DNA of 64,000 nt from Polytrichum commune. Lineage: Eukaryota > Streptophyta > Polytrichopsida > Polytrichales > Polytrichaceae. Positions 11,729-20,800 of this stretch are shown here, one piece after another. The notes under the pieces were generated by a model. The model saw only the letters and a list, made by a program, of their open reading frames with translations, was not told the DNA's origin and made no database searches. A program made the position numbers and the translations under genes. The stretch is from assembly GCA_950295325.1 (NCBI GenBank), contig OX485804.1, positions 47,058,001 through 47,122,000 of the forward strand, read 5' to 3'. The first letter of the stretch is position 1, and each line of letters opens with the position of its first letter.

Positions 11729-11835
11729 CAACCCAATATACAATAAAATCTAAATGGGACATATTATAAGAGCATCTAAAATATACTTGCCACTTTATCC
11801 ACATGCAGTAAGCATCATATTTGATGGGCGAGTGT

Positions 11836-12609
11836 TTACGAACGATCGTTCGTAAGTTCCAGCCGAAACTTAGGGGCGGATGCAAACGACCGATCATCTG
11901 TATGTCATAGCCGCGACAGTGTTTGGAAAAAATGATTGGACACGTCCGAATAGAGATATCTATAGCCACGTTACAGGGAAACATGTTATCCAATAACTAG
12001 TGGAAAATGACAGTCGACATCTATCACTAAATCATGATTGCATAGATACGAACGAGCGTTCGTATCTATCATAAACACGGTGTAGTCCTCTACACATGCT
12101 TGCGTCAACAGGCCTGTTGGTGGATGCGTGGACGGTGGACAGGTGGTATTTACGAACGTGCGTTCGTAAAATTCAACTAACATAATTCTCCGCGGACACA
12201 AACGGTAGTGAGAAATACGAACGCTCGTTCGTATTTAACTTGCATATTGTTAACGTGGCCAATGCACTGAAGTGTATAAATTAAGGAATGTTTTTTGGAT
12301 TCTTGAAAAATAATCCTAGGTGATATTTACGAACGCACGTTCGTAAATATCCCATCACCAGATGTTCCGTTGGAGAAAACGGTTACACGGGAACTCATGC
12401 GCGTCTGGGTCTTGAAGGTAGATATACGAACGTACGTTCGTATATCATCGACACAATTTTCGTGCCTAGTTCTGTCTATAAGGAACTCAATGTCGAGTAC
12501 GGTTGTGATCAACTTACGAACGCACGTTCGTAAACAACTCATATCATATCGATGTACCTATTGTACATGTGCTACCAACTCACGTTTACGAACGTGCGTT
12601 CGTAAACGT
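11836..12609. repeat. Palindrome array A: eight TACGAACG-N2-CGTTCGTA copies
   Basis: Eight palindromes in 770 bp, full extents (spacer): 11836-11855 (AT), 12042-12069 (AG), 12149-12170 (TG), 12213-12236 (CT), 12322-12351 (CA), 12421-12446 (TA), 12514-12533 (CA), 12582-12609 (TG). The inner arm ACGAACG is invariant and the spacer is always two bases. Arms reach 9-14 bp, and the outer parts differ between copies (ATAGAT, AAAT, GATATTT, GATAT, ACGTTT) but are mirrored within each copy. Centres are 65-210 bp apart and spacer DNA is unrelated between units, so this is neither a simple tandem repeat nor a CRISPR array. It lies upstream of the DUF7869 pseudogene (-) and about 4 kb upstream of the ParB-like gene (+). 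Confidence 0.9.
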
Positions 12610-12759
12610 CCGGTATTTGCGGCGGTATATACGGGTATGTGTAGTCTGTAGTGGACCTGGGTGGTGTAGGGTTGGCGCACAAGAAAATGGTTTGAGCGCG
12701 TTCCAGTCAGGTCTGTGGAGCGCACACTTGGATGTGCCGCAGAAAAGAGCTCTTCTGTG

Positions 12760-12789
12760 GGGGGGAAGAGCTTTAAGTACCTTCCCCCC
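12760..12789. repeat. G/C-run hairpin
   Basis: GGGGGGAAG and CTTCCCCCC form perfect 9-bp arms around a 12-base loop. Role unknown. It lies just after palindrome array A and is unrelated to it in sequence. Confidence 0.6.
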
Positions 12790-13924
12790 GATGGTTCAAA
12801 ATCCCTTGGATGCTATTTAAAAAGCGGATTCCCGCCGCCTACTTTGACCTAACAATATGCCATTCCATCCATGCGCAATATATAAATAGCATTATGTATG
12901 GAACATGTCTTGCGTGCACGCAACATATTGTAAATCTATAAATCCGTCGCACACCTTAGTTGTTACCAAGGTCGCACGAAAATATGTCTATATGTCTATA
13001 TGTTTATATTTATATATATATATATGTATATTTTACTATTTTACTATTTTATATATGGGTTATTATATTATATATATATAGGTTGATGGGTTAACATTGA
13101 GTATTAAATTATTTACGACTAAGGTGTGAAGTCCAAGTGAATTGATGAAGGTCTAAGTGATATATATATTCACACACACAATGAGGTAAGAGTGGCTAAG
13201 AACATATTGTGGAATCCCCTAAAATTGTAGGTATCATATGATTCACATAAAAAAAATGCTTGTAATATGGTCACCAAGTGCATGAATACCAATAAAAAGT
13301 CGCTTAATCCATAATGGCTTGTGCTAGGTAGATTGAGGACATTTGGAACTGGAGGCTCACCAAACATCGGCCCATATTAATATGAATCATTGTTGCAATT
13401 CATCATTGGTGAAAATTAAAGTTTAATGCACTAGTATTCGATCGTTAGTTCAAGTTGACACCTAATTAAATGACTTGACGTCCTATTGGAAATTCACTTT
13501 AGGTCCACCATGGTGTGAAAATGGATAACGAATTTGGAATGGTGCATACAATAGTATGCACTTACAATTATATATTTGTATTATTTGCAACAAGAAGTAT
13601 GTGCATGACCATAGCTTAACTGTTGATTTAAGTTGAAGTCTTATACCATTCATGTTATAATAAGACTAAGTGTGTATTGTGTAATCAAATTGCACTCAAA
13701 ACTATTAAGGTGAAAGGGCTAGCATTTCAAAATTCACTCTTCACCCCCTAAACCAATGTTTTATATCAAAATGATAATTATTGGCATGAGTCTAGATTAT
13801 TATAGTTGCTATGACCCAAATAAAGCAATTTCCAATCGAACCAACATTGGTAGACCATTTTGACATGATGCGCATAGACCACAACATGGCCATATATAAG
13901 AAAGGTTGGTAAGATAAAAAGATG

Positions 13925-13966
13925 TAGGGTTTAGGGTTTGGGGTTTGGGGTTTGGGGTTAGGGTAT
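13925..13966 (+). repeat. Interstitial plant-type telomeric repeats, degenerate
   Basis: About six units alternating TTTAGGG and TTTGGGG run in one direction. This is the plant telomere motif, here inside a chromosome arm, probably left by repair or transposition. Confidence 0.7.
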
Positions 13967-14150
13967 AGAGTTTGTGAAAGAGTTGTCTATGTGGTTTGCG
14001 GGCTTAGGGTTTAGATTGTTACTTCAATGCATTATATACACAAACAATATCGACTCCTAAATAATCCATATCGCACTAACTTAATTTATGGGAAGCTCAT
14101 ACTATCAATTGATACTACTAGCAAAACATGCGACCACATGGCTAAAATAT

Positions 14151-14496
14151 ACTACACTAAATATGATATTTAGTGTTTGATTGTATAATATAGTGTTGTT
14201 ACGCTATCATGGTCAACACTAAATTTCAATTCTTTGATAATTAGTGTTGGACATATTAAATGGGCCACCACATTTCCTACTACCATGTCCTTTATGCTTT
14301 TATCATTGTTAATTGTTTTTTTCATATTAATTTCCTTACACAAAATTTGTGCATGCGACATCCACATATTACCATTATAGTTGACATTAAGTGTTTGAGT
14401 TCGCAATGAATAGTAGTTACCTTCATAGGGTTAGTGATATTTAGTGTACTATGCGTTTGTATTTAGAGTATCTAACACTAAATATCATATTAAGGG
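14151..14496. mobile_element. MITE with TACACTAAATATGATATTTAG ends
   Basis: The left end at 14151-14183 and the right end at 14472-14493 are inverted copies (AATATGATATTTAGTGTT). Several AGTGTT motifs lie inside. The same family occurs at 59074-59453. There is no coding capacity, and I could not fix a target-site duplication. Confidence 0.55.
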
Positions 14497-14882
14497 TGGT
14501 TCAAGCTAACACCTCATGAAATTAATGACATCGTATTGAAAATTGAATTTTCATCCACCTCTTGTGGAGAATCAGATAGCCCCTCTCCACAATTTAAATT
14601 GAGTCATTTATATATGTAATATTTATTTGAGGAACCATTGAAGAACTTTAAAGATGTCTCGTTCATGAAAACGACATTTGCATCTTGGGGGTGGATTCTT
14701 CATCGAAAACCTACTAAATGACATGAATTGTTAAATACAAATTATCTGAACATACTTTTCTAAAATATGTTTACAAGGAATCCATATGTCGAGGTACTAA
14801 GGGGATACGGAAAGTCAAATTTATGTCCCTAAACTAAGCTCCTCCCATCTCCTATTTCATTTTTCCTGAACCCTCATCCCTC
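14497..14882. other. Non-coding
   Basis: No gene or structured repeat recognised between the MITE and the C-rich repeat. Confidence 0.4.
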
Positions 14883-15130
14883 CATGTCCCCATGGTATCC
14901 CCTCATCCCCATCCCCTCCCCCTCCCCTTCTCCCATCCCATCCTCATCCCATCCCCTCCCCATCCCCTCCCCATCCCCTCCCCATCCCCTCCCATCCTCA
15001 TCCCCTCCCCATTCCCTCCCCATTCCCATTCCCCATTCCCATTCCCCATCCCCATCCCCATCCCCATCCCCATCCCACATCCCCATCCCCCTCCACATCC
15101 CCATCCCACATCCCCATCCCCCTCCCCCAT
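14883..15130. repeat. (CCCCAT)n-type microsatellite with G-quadruplex potential
   Basis: About 250 bp of CCCCATC/CCCCTCC units. The minus strand is therefore made of closely spaced G3-G4 runs, enough for several quadruplexes, and the plus strand could form i-motifs. All frames are open for 60-100 codons on both strands, which is a composition effect. It lies just upstream of the probable 5' leader of the ParB-like gene. Confidence 0.9.
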
Positions 15131-15620
15131 CCCAGCCCTTGCCAGTGGCCACTAGCCACGTGGCCGCCGCTTGGAAACCCTAGCGGCGCCGGCTACCTCC
15201 CCGCGCCCCTCTCTCTCCTCCTCATTTGTCATTTGGAGCAGAGGAGGAGAGGAGCTCTTAGGTGCGGCGAAGCCCTTGCCAATTTTAGAGCCTCATTGTG
15301 AATGTTGTTTTGTTGTGTTGTCAGAACCTTGAGAATAGGAAAGCTTGAGAGTAGGAAAGGTTGAGAGGTTGAGAGTTATAGAAAGCTTGAGTTTTAGAAA
15401 GCTTGAGTTTTAGAAAGCTTGAGAGCTTGAGTTTGAGGTTGAGAGGTTGACAGTTTCAGAAAGGTTGAGAGCTTGAGAGCTTGAGAGCTTCAGAAAGCTT
15501 GAGTTTTGTGAAGCTTGTGAGTTGTGTACATCAGGGTTTGTGTAGGATTTGCATATAAGTTGTGAAGGCTTGAGAGTGTGACAAAGTGAAGGCAGGAGGA
15601 TTTGTGTGCAACAATTCAAT
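15131..15620 (+). promoter_or_regulatory. Probable promoter/5' leader of the ParB-like gene
   Basis: GC content rises sharply at 15130, where the GC island begins. 15331-15530 is a purine-rich direct-repeat tract built on AAAGCTTGAG/GAGAGCTTGAG. It ends with AATTCAAT|GTGAGT at 15621, a strong plant 5' splice site. The next matching 3' splice site, TGCTCTGCAG at 16560, is directly followed by the ATG of exon 1. I infer a leader exon ending at 15620. No clear TATA box was seen near 15.2 kb. Confidence 0.35.
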
Positions 15621-16560
15621 GTGAGTACAGGTTTCCTTTACAAATCATTCCTTCACAATATGAAATTGTTGTTTGATGAATTCCTTGTGATTTGTTTTCT
15701 GCATTATGAGGTATGTCATGTTTTGTATGAAATAACACTTTCCTCTTCATTCTGAACTATCAATCACTGACTCGCAATTTTGTTCTGATTCCATTTTTCA
15801 CTTGTGTTTCATCAATCTGATCACGAGTTGCAGGATCATGAACAATGCCAGATTGCAACATTCATACCAACATTTATACGTATACGTATATATATATACG
15901 TATATGTACGGATATATATGTACATAAATAAATATACCATTTCCTAATCCCAGATGACCACATTTACGAACGTTCGTTCGTAAATGTGGCGTGAATACAT
16001 GCCTTACCCCACAAACATATACGAACGTGCGTTCGTAAATACGCACCTCACCCTCCATTTTTACGAACGCACGTTCGTATATTCGTCTATACCCTGTACA
16101 TCAGAAAATCCTCAAATCCAATTACACATACAAAAATACGAACGAACGTTCGTAATCACAAACTATAACAATATACCAAACCCTTCATGGTAATTGTCTG
16201 CATTTCCAAGTAGCATTATTTACGAACGCACGTTCGTAAATAAGAACTAAAGTATTAATTCACCTATTTAGAAGATGCTCATGGAAATTCGAACAACCCT
16301 CGTGGAAATTAGATAACCCTGGACAACTCGTGGACTTGTTTAGAAACAATACGAACGCACGTTCGTAAACTTGTGTCAAATACACCTTAGCAACCACATT
16401 CTTTACGAACGATCGTTCGTAAATGAAATCAGCAAAGACATCATTACAACTTCTCACGGGTATCTATAGCCAGAGTTCAATGATTAGTGTATATGATTTG
16501 CTTTGTCAATTACGAACGCTCGTTCGTAAACACAATACTAAATGTTTATGTGCTCTGCAG
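15621..16560 (+). other. Predicted 5'-leader intron carrying palindrome array B
   Basis: Bounded by GTGAGT at 15621 and CTGCAG at 16555-16560. It holds eight TACGAACG palindromes, with a further AT-rich TATACG tract at 15878-15930. The intron is predicted from splice sites only; no transcript evidence is available. Confidence 0.4.
15958..16529. repeat. Palindrome array B: eight copies in 570 bp
   Basis: Extents (spacer): 15958-15989 (TT, 15-bp arms beginning CCACATTT), 16020-16037 (TG), 16062-16079 (CA), 16137-16154 (AA), 16216-16243 (CA), 16350-16367 (CA), 16402-16423 (AT), 16510-16529 (CT). Some copies have only the 8-bp core arms, others extend to 13-15 bp. Centres lie 42-129 bp apart. 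The sequence between palindromes is AT-rich and unrelated from one interval to the next. Confidence 0.9.
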
Positions 16561-17853
16561 ATGGCCAGACCGAGCAGAAGCGCCATTGAGATGTTCGCAG
16601 TGCAGATAGATCAACTACCAGAGTCAGTGTCCGACCCCAACGGAAACGATAATTATGTCCCCAAGGAGGACTTCATAGGGGAATGGACGGCACTGCCAGA
16701 GAAGACATCAGACGGTCTTTTCTGTCTTCGCTTCACATACGAGCTGGAAACGACGCCGGACCAGCCAGAGCAATGGGTGCAGATGAAGACTTGGGAAGTA
16801 GAATCAATTGAGGCACAAGGAGATTATGTGATTCTAGACATGAAAAACAAGAAGGATCACATTAACCTATTGTTAGAGTACAGGAGACATAGTTTCTCCT
16901 ACACATACGCGGAAAATAACGTAGTGGCTGATGCCAAACACTTCCTCAAGGACCTCTTCACGAAGTACGCCCTGAGCTCGTACTGGACAGCAAGGAAGTT
17001 GGCCGCGCTCTCCTTGAATATCTCCAAGTACAATAGCGCGGTCGCGGAAGCCAACAAGAAGAAGAAGAGCCCACGGAAACCATCCGCATCCGGGGCAGGA
17101 GGATCGCGAAGTGCACCCAAGCAGGTGCCTTCCGCGAGCAGGGTGACGGAGGGTCCCAGCTGACATTCCACGCCATCGAAGAGGTCCCGGGACGAAATGG
17201 AGAGGTCTGGGGTAACATAGGGTGCTGAGGTGAGCTCTCCTCCCGTGATGCCAACCCCTTTAAAGAAGGGTGAGAATCCAGATGCGGTGAAGGCAACGAA
17301 GATCCTACGAGATTTCAATAATTACTCGAAGGATTGCTGGCCCATGGGGCGCCACTTCACGTTCAACGTGGACTGCTTCAAGTGCGAAAAGTCACCCAAC
17401 AAGTGGGTGGTAAGGTCTCGCGAGAGCGGTGGGGTGAAGTGGCAGATAAACAACCTCATGAATAACGTCAAGTGGGATAGACAGACAGTCTGCGTCATGC
17501 CCAAGGGGCTGACATTCCGACCGACAGAGGTGGATTGGCCGCGAATCCAGAATGGAGAATTCTGGATTATAGATGGTCAGCACAGCTTGGAGGCGTCGCA
17601 ACAGATCCTCAAGGACGACAACTTCCAGCACGAGCTGAAGGCTGACCTGCGGTACTGGAAGGCGTTCTTGGTCTGGTCGGACGATTGGGACAAGCTGCGC
17701 AAGATTTCAACCTTCCTAAACTCGGGGAACAAAATCAAGGCGTTCGAGGCTTCGTGGGCGGCTAACATAGTGGCTGCCAGAGACGTCTGGGTGGCACACG
17801 GATGCCCACCAAAGGAAAGGGAGAACGCCAAGAACCAGTCTCCCCAATGGAAG
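16561..17853 (+). CDS. Exon 1: N-terminal region and ParB/DGQHR-like domain
   Basis: Starts ATGGCCAGACCGAGC right after a 3' splice site. Codons 1-195 are a globular region I do not recognise, ending in a Lys/Ser-rich tail. After the two stops at 17161 (TGA) and 17218 (TAG), the same frame continues. Codons 338-342 read DGQHS within FWIIDGQHSLEASQQI, followed about 45 codons later by STFLNSGNKI. A hydrophobic strand, DGQH[RS], a helix and then a LN-x-x-x-K-type segment is the pattern of the ParB/sulfiredoxin-fold DGQHR family (ParB N-terminal domain, DndB-like proteins), which bind nucleotide and DNA. Between the stops the frame reads TPSKRSRDEMER, like a nuclear localisation signal, so I favour decay by C-to-T change over an intron there. 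Ends AAG|GTGAGT. Confidence 0.55.
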
Positions 17854-20800
17854 GTGAGTTTACGAACGAACGTTCATAAAGTGTTAGATTCATGAAAACT
17901 TCAATTACATACTCAATTTACGAACGTGCGTTCGTATTATGTGCAACACTGACATCTTGTTTTGTGCAGGCATTTTGCGACGCGATGGTAGACAAGTTTT
18001 CTTCCATCGATATGAAGTCCACCACCACCAAGTCAGTGCTTGAGCTGAAGGGTGAGCTCAGACTGATCTGCTGCAACAGGGACACCTGGGACTTGTGGAC
18101 ACAGTTTTTTGATGCACACAGCTCGGGCGATTTGGTCAATCCCGACACCGAGGAGAAGTACAGCACGGAAAAAACCGATGAGGCGCCCCCACTACTGAGG
18201 GAGTTCTTTAGACACCTCCAGGGATTGACGGAGTCAGAGCTGAAGAGGTGTGCGATTCATGTTCTTGGGAACACCGTGGGAAGAAACCTTCCCTATCCCA
18301 AGATCTTTTTGAAGAGGCCAAAGCACAAGCCCGGCACGTACTCTATCAAGGAGTGGTGTGACCACCGGAAGCTGAAGACTGCTGCCATGAGAGAATTGAG
18401 CGTACTCGCACCAGAGTACAAAATCTTTGAAGTCGACGGCGACATCAACTGGCCGCAATGGCAATTGTTAAAGGTCGACTACAACATCAACGGAGCCTCC
18501 ATGCGCAGTCTGGTCAAGGAGCACGCCTCGGTTTTGAAGTTGAAGGGGAACAAAAGGACTAAGAAAACCGACACGGATCCCCACGAGGTAATGTTGTACA
18601 TACAATTTTTGGAGAGGAAGAGGAACGCCACATTCGAAGGGGTGGCAAGGTTTTGCGTGATGACCTCCGGCGTGGAGAGGGTCACATTTTCCAAGTGGGA
18701 CGGCACCATAAGCAGGGCCGAGGTGAGGGAGGATCGACGGGGTTGCCCTTTTGCCCTGATCGATTTCAGGGGGATCCCGGGTGCGTCAAGGCAGGGGGGG
18801 AAGGACATTCCCTTCTACAACCCCTTCATGGCCAAGTTCATGGAGTTCAAATCGCCGGCCATGAGGGAGCCACACGTTTGGCTGTGGATAGTCGAACAGG
18901 AGAAGCTGTCGGTCGTCACAGAGTTGTACGAGCAGAAGATCAAATTCGAGTACAACATCTTCCACAGCACGTACGTGCCAGCGAAGACGGAGGGGATCGT
19001 GGCCATCAACGAGGCCAGGGGCAACAAGCAAGTGGGAGCGGTCAGCCTGATTTTCTTGACGTACAATGAGCTTAGGAATGGGCGACCGCCTATCAAGGCG
19101 AACAACACGTTCAAGAAAATCTACAGCATCCCGCATCCCCCTCCCAAGGATCTGCTGCAAGAGACCCTCTACACCATCTTCCCCGCCATGGAACTCAGGA
19201 TGGAGTTCTACGTCTCTATATTGCAGAGTCTGGTTATAAGTGGAGAGACGGTATACAACGTATGTGGAGGCTCCAAATTCATGTATGCGGCAATGGTAAG
19301 TTGTCCAGACTCCATTTATGAACGCTCGTTCATAAAGTTAACCAACTTCTCAACGCATTGTTTCAAAGTCGCTGCACGTGACGCATTGATGTTTACGAAC
19401 GCTCGTTCGTAAACATAACCCCCTTCGTAATGTAATGCTTGAAACTCGTTGCACACCACGCTTTGATGTTTACGAACGTGCGTTCGTATTTTCTGACCTT
19501 ATTGCTCTCTTCTCACAGATGATGGGTCTCGTAGTCAACACCTTCGTTGACGCTATCGACGAAGAAGACTTCAAGTTCCACCGTGCGAAGGCGTCGACGA
19601 TGGACCTCAAGGACATCTCTGTCCCAAGGATGGACTTCAGTATGCCCGCCGACGAGGGCATACCACTCCACGATTCAAAGGACGACGAGCCCGCCCCCTC
19701 CGCCAACGTGGACGCCATTCTGCAGTCCTTCGACGTACCCCCGCTTCGGATCTTGCCGCCAACGACAGATCTTCCCGACCCTCAAGGGACTCCGGGTGGT
19801 TATACAGGGTCGTCCGCGGGGACAACCCTGGACCTCCTCCCCGCGCGAACGTCTCTTGCGGAGCCTTTCGGAACGCCAGGCGGATGCTCGACGTCACAGT
19901 CTCCAAGGCCCGCCGTGGTTCCGAAGATGGAAACCCTGGACATCCTCGACCAACGCTCGCGTCCATCTTTGGACCTCTTCCGCAACACGAGGAGGAGGAT
20001 GAAGAAGACTCCCTACGTGGAGTTGCCGCCGGGAGCAATCATCGAGGTCTCCGACGAGGACGAGGGGGACATGGACATCATGGCCAAGCTTGGGGTGGAC
20101 TACGACAAGAACAAGCGGGTGAAGGAGGAGGCGCTTACCGTCTCTGAGCTCAACGCCAAGCTGGAGGCGAAGATGAAGGAGGAGATGGCTGCAGCCCAGG
20201 AGGAGAGTGCCAAGCATCTGGCCAGGCTGCAAGAGCAGCTGAGGGAATCAGCGGCCAAAACTGACGCCATCTTCGAGATGCTCAGAAACATGCAAAGCTT
20301 CTCTGCGCCGGTCCAGCAACCTTACCCCTTCCCCCCTGGAGGATACCCCTCACAGCCCCCACCTCCAGTCATGTACCAAGGAGGGCCTTCCCACCAAACA
20401 GCGCCACACCCAACGCCGGCGGGAAGTCCATTGCCCCCGGAGGTGACGGCGACCGCCTCAACCTCCCACGATGCAATCACGGTGGCGCTAAGGGAGGATG
20501 AAGATTTACGAACGCGCGTTCGTGAATCTTCAGGTCCGGCAGTCCTCACCCCTCCCCCTTCAAGGGTAGGACTGCCCACAGACACGGACACGACCTCTTT
20601 CACCGTCGTCCCAAGGGTTGTAGATAGGAGGGGCGATGACACTGCGCAACACACTGACATGGTCATTGTGGAGGAAACGCAGGGGAGCCCCAATGACTCG
20701 GCAGGTCCGCGTGGGATGGTCGTGGAGAGCCCTGAACAGGAACGACATCCATCCGCGCACATGGAGGATGTCCGCATGGAGAGACTCGACCTGGGCGGGG

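Larger units (their letters stand above)
12610..14150. other. Non-coding AT-rich spacer
   Basis: No gene seen. It contains the hairpin at 12760-12789, an AT-microsatellite-like run at about 13005-13080, and telomere-like repeats at 13925-13966. It has no TACGAACG palindromes, so arrays A and B are separated by about 3.3 kb. Confidence 0.5.

Noticed and set aside
11836-12609. CRISPR-like array
   Set aside because: Repeats are palindromes with a 2-nt centre, spacing varies from 65 to 210 bp, the context is a plant nuclear genome, and no cas-like genes are present.
12878-12890. TATA box (TATATAAATAG)
   Set aside because: Good match to consensus but no gene or transcript start can be tied to it; the next plus-strand gene signals begin more than 2 kb away in an AT-rich tract.
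14874-15183. ORFs of 75-99 codons in the (CCCCAT)n tract
   Set aside because: All frames on both strands are open because of the repeat composition.
15984-16457. Small ORFs sharing YERAFV/RTFV/TNARS peptides
   Set aside because: These peptides are only the palindrome read in different frames on both strands; they do not indicate a protein family.
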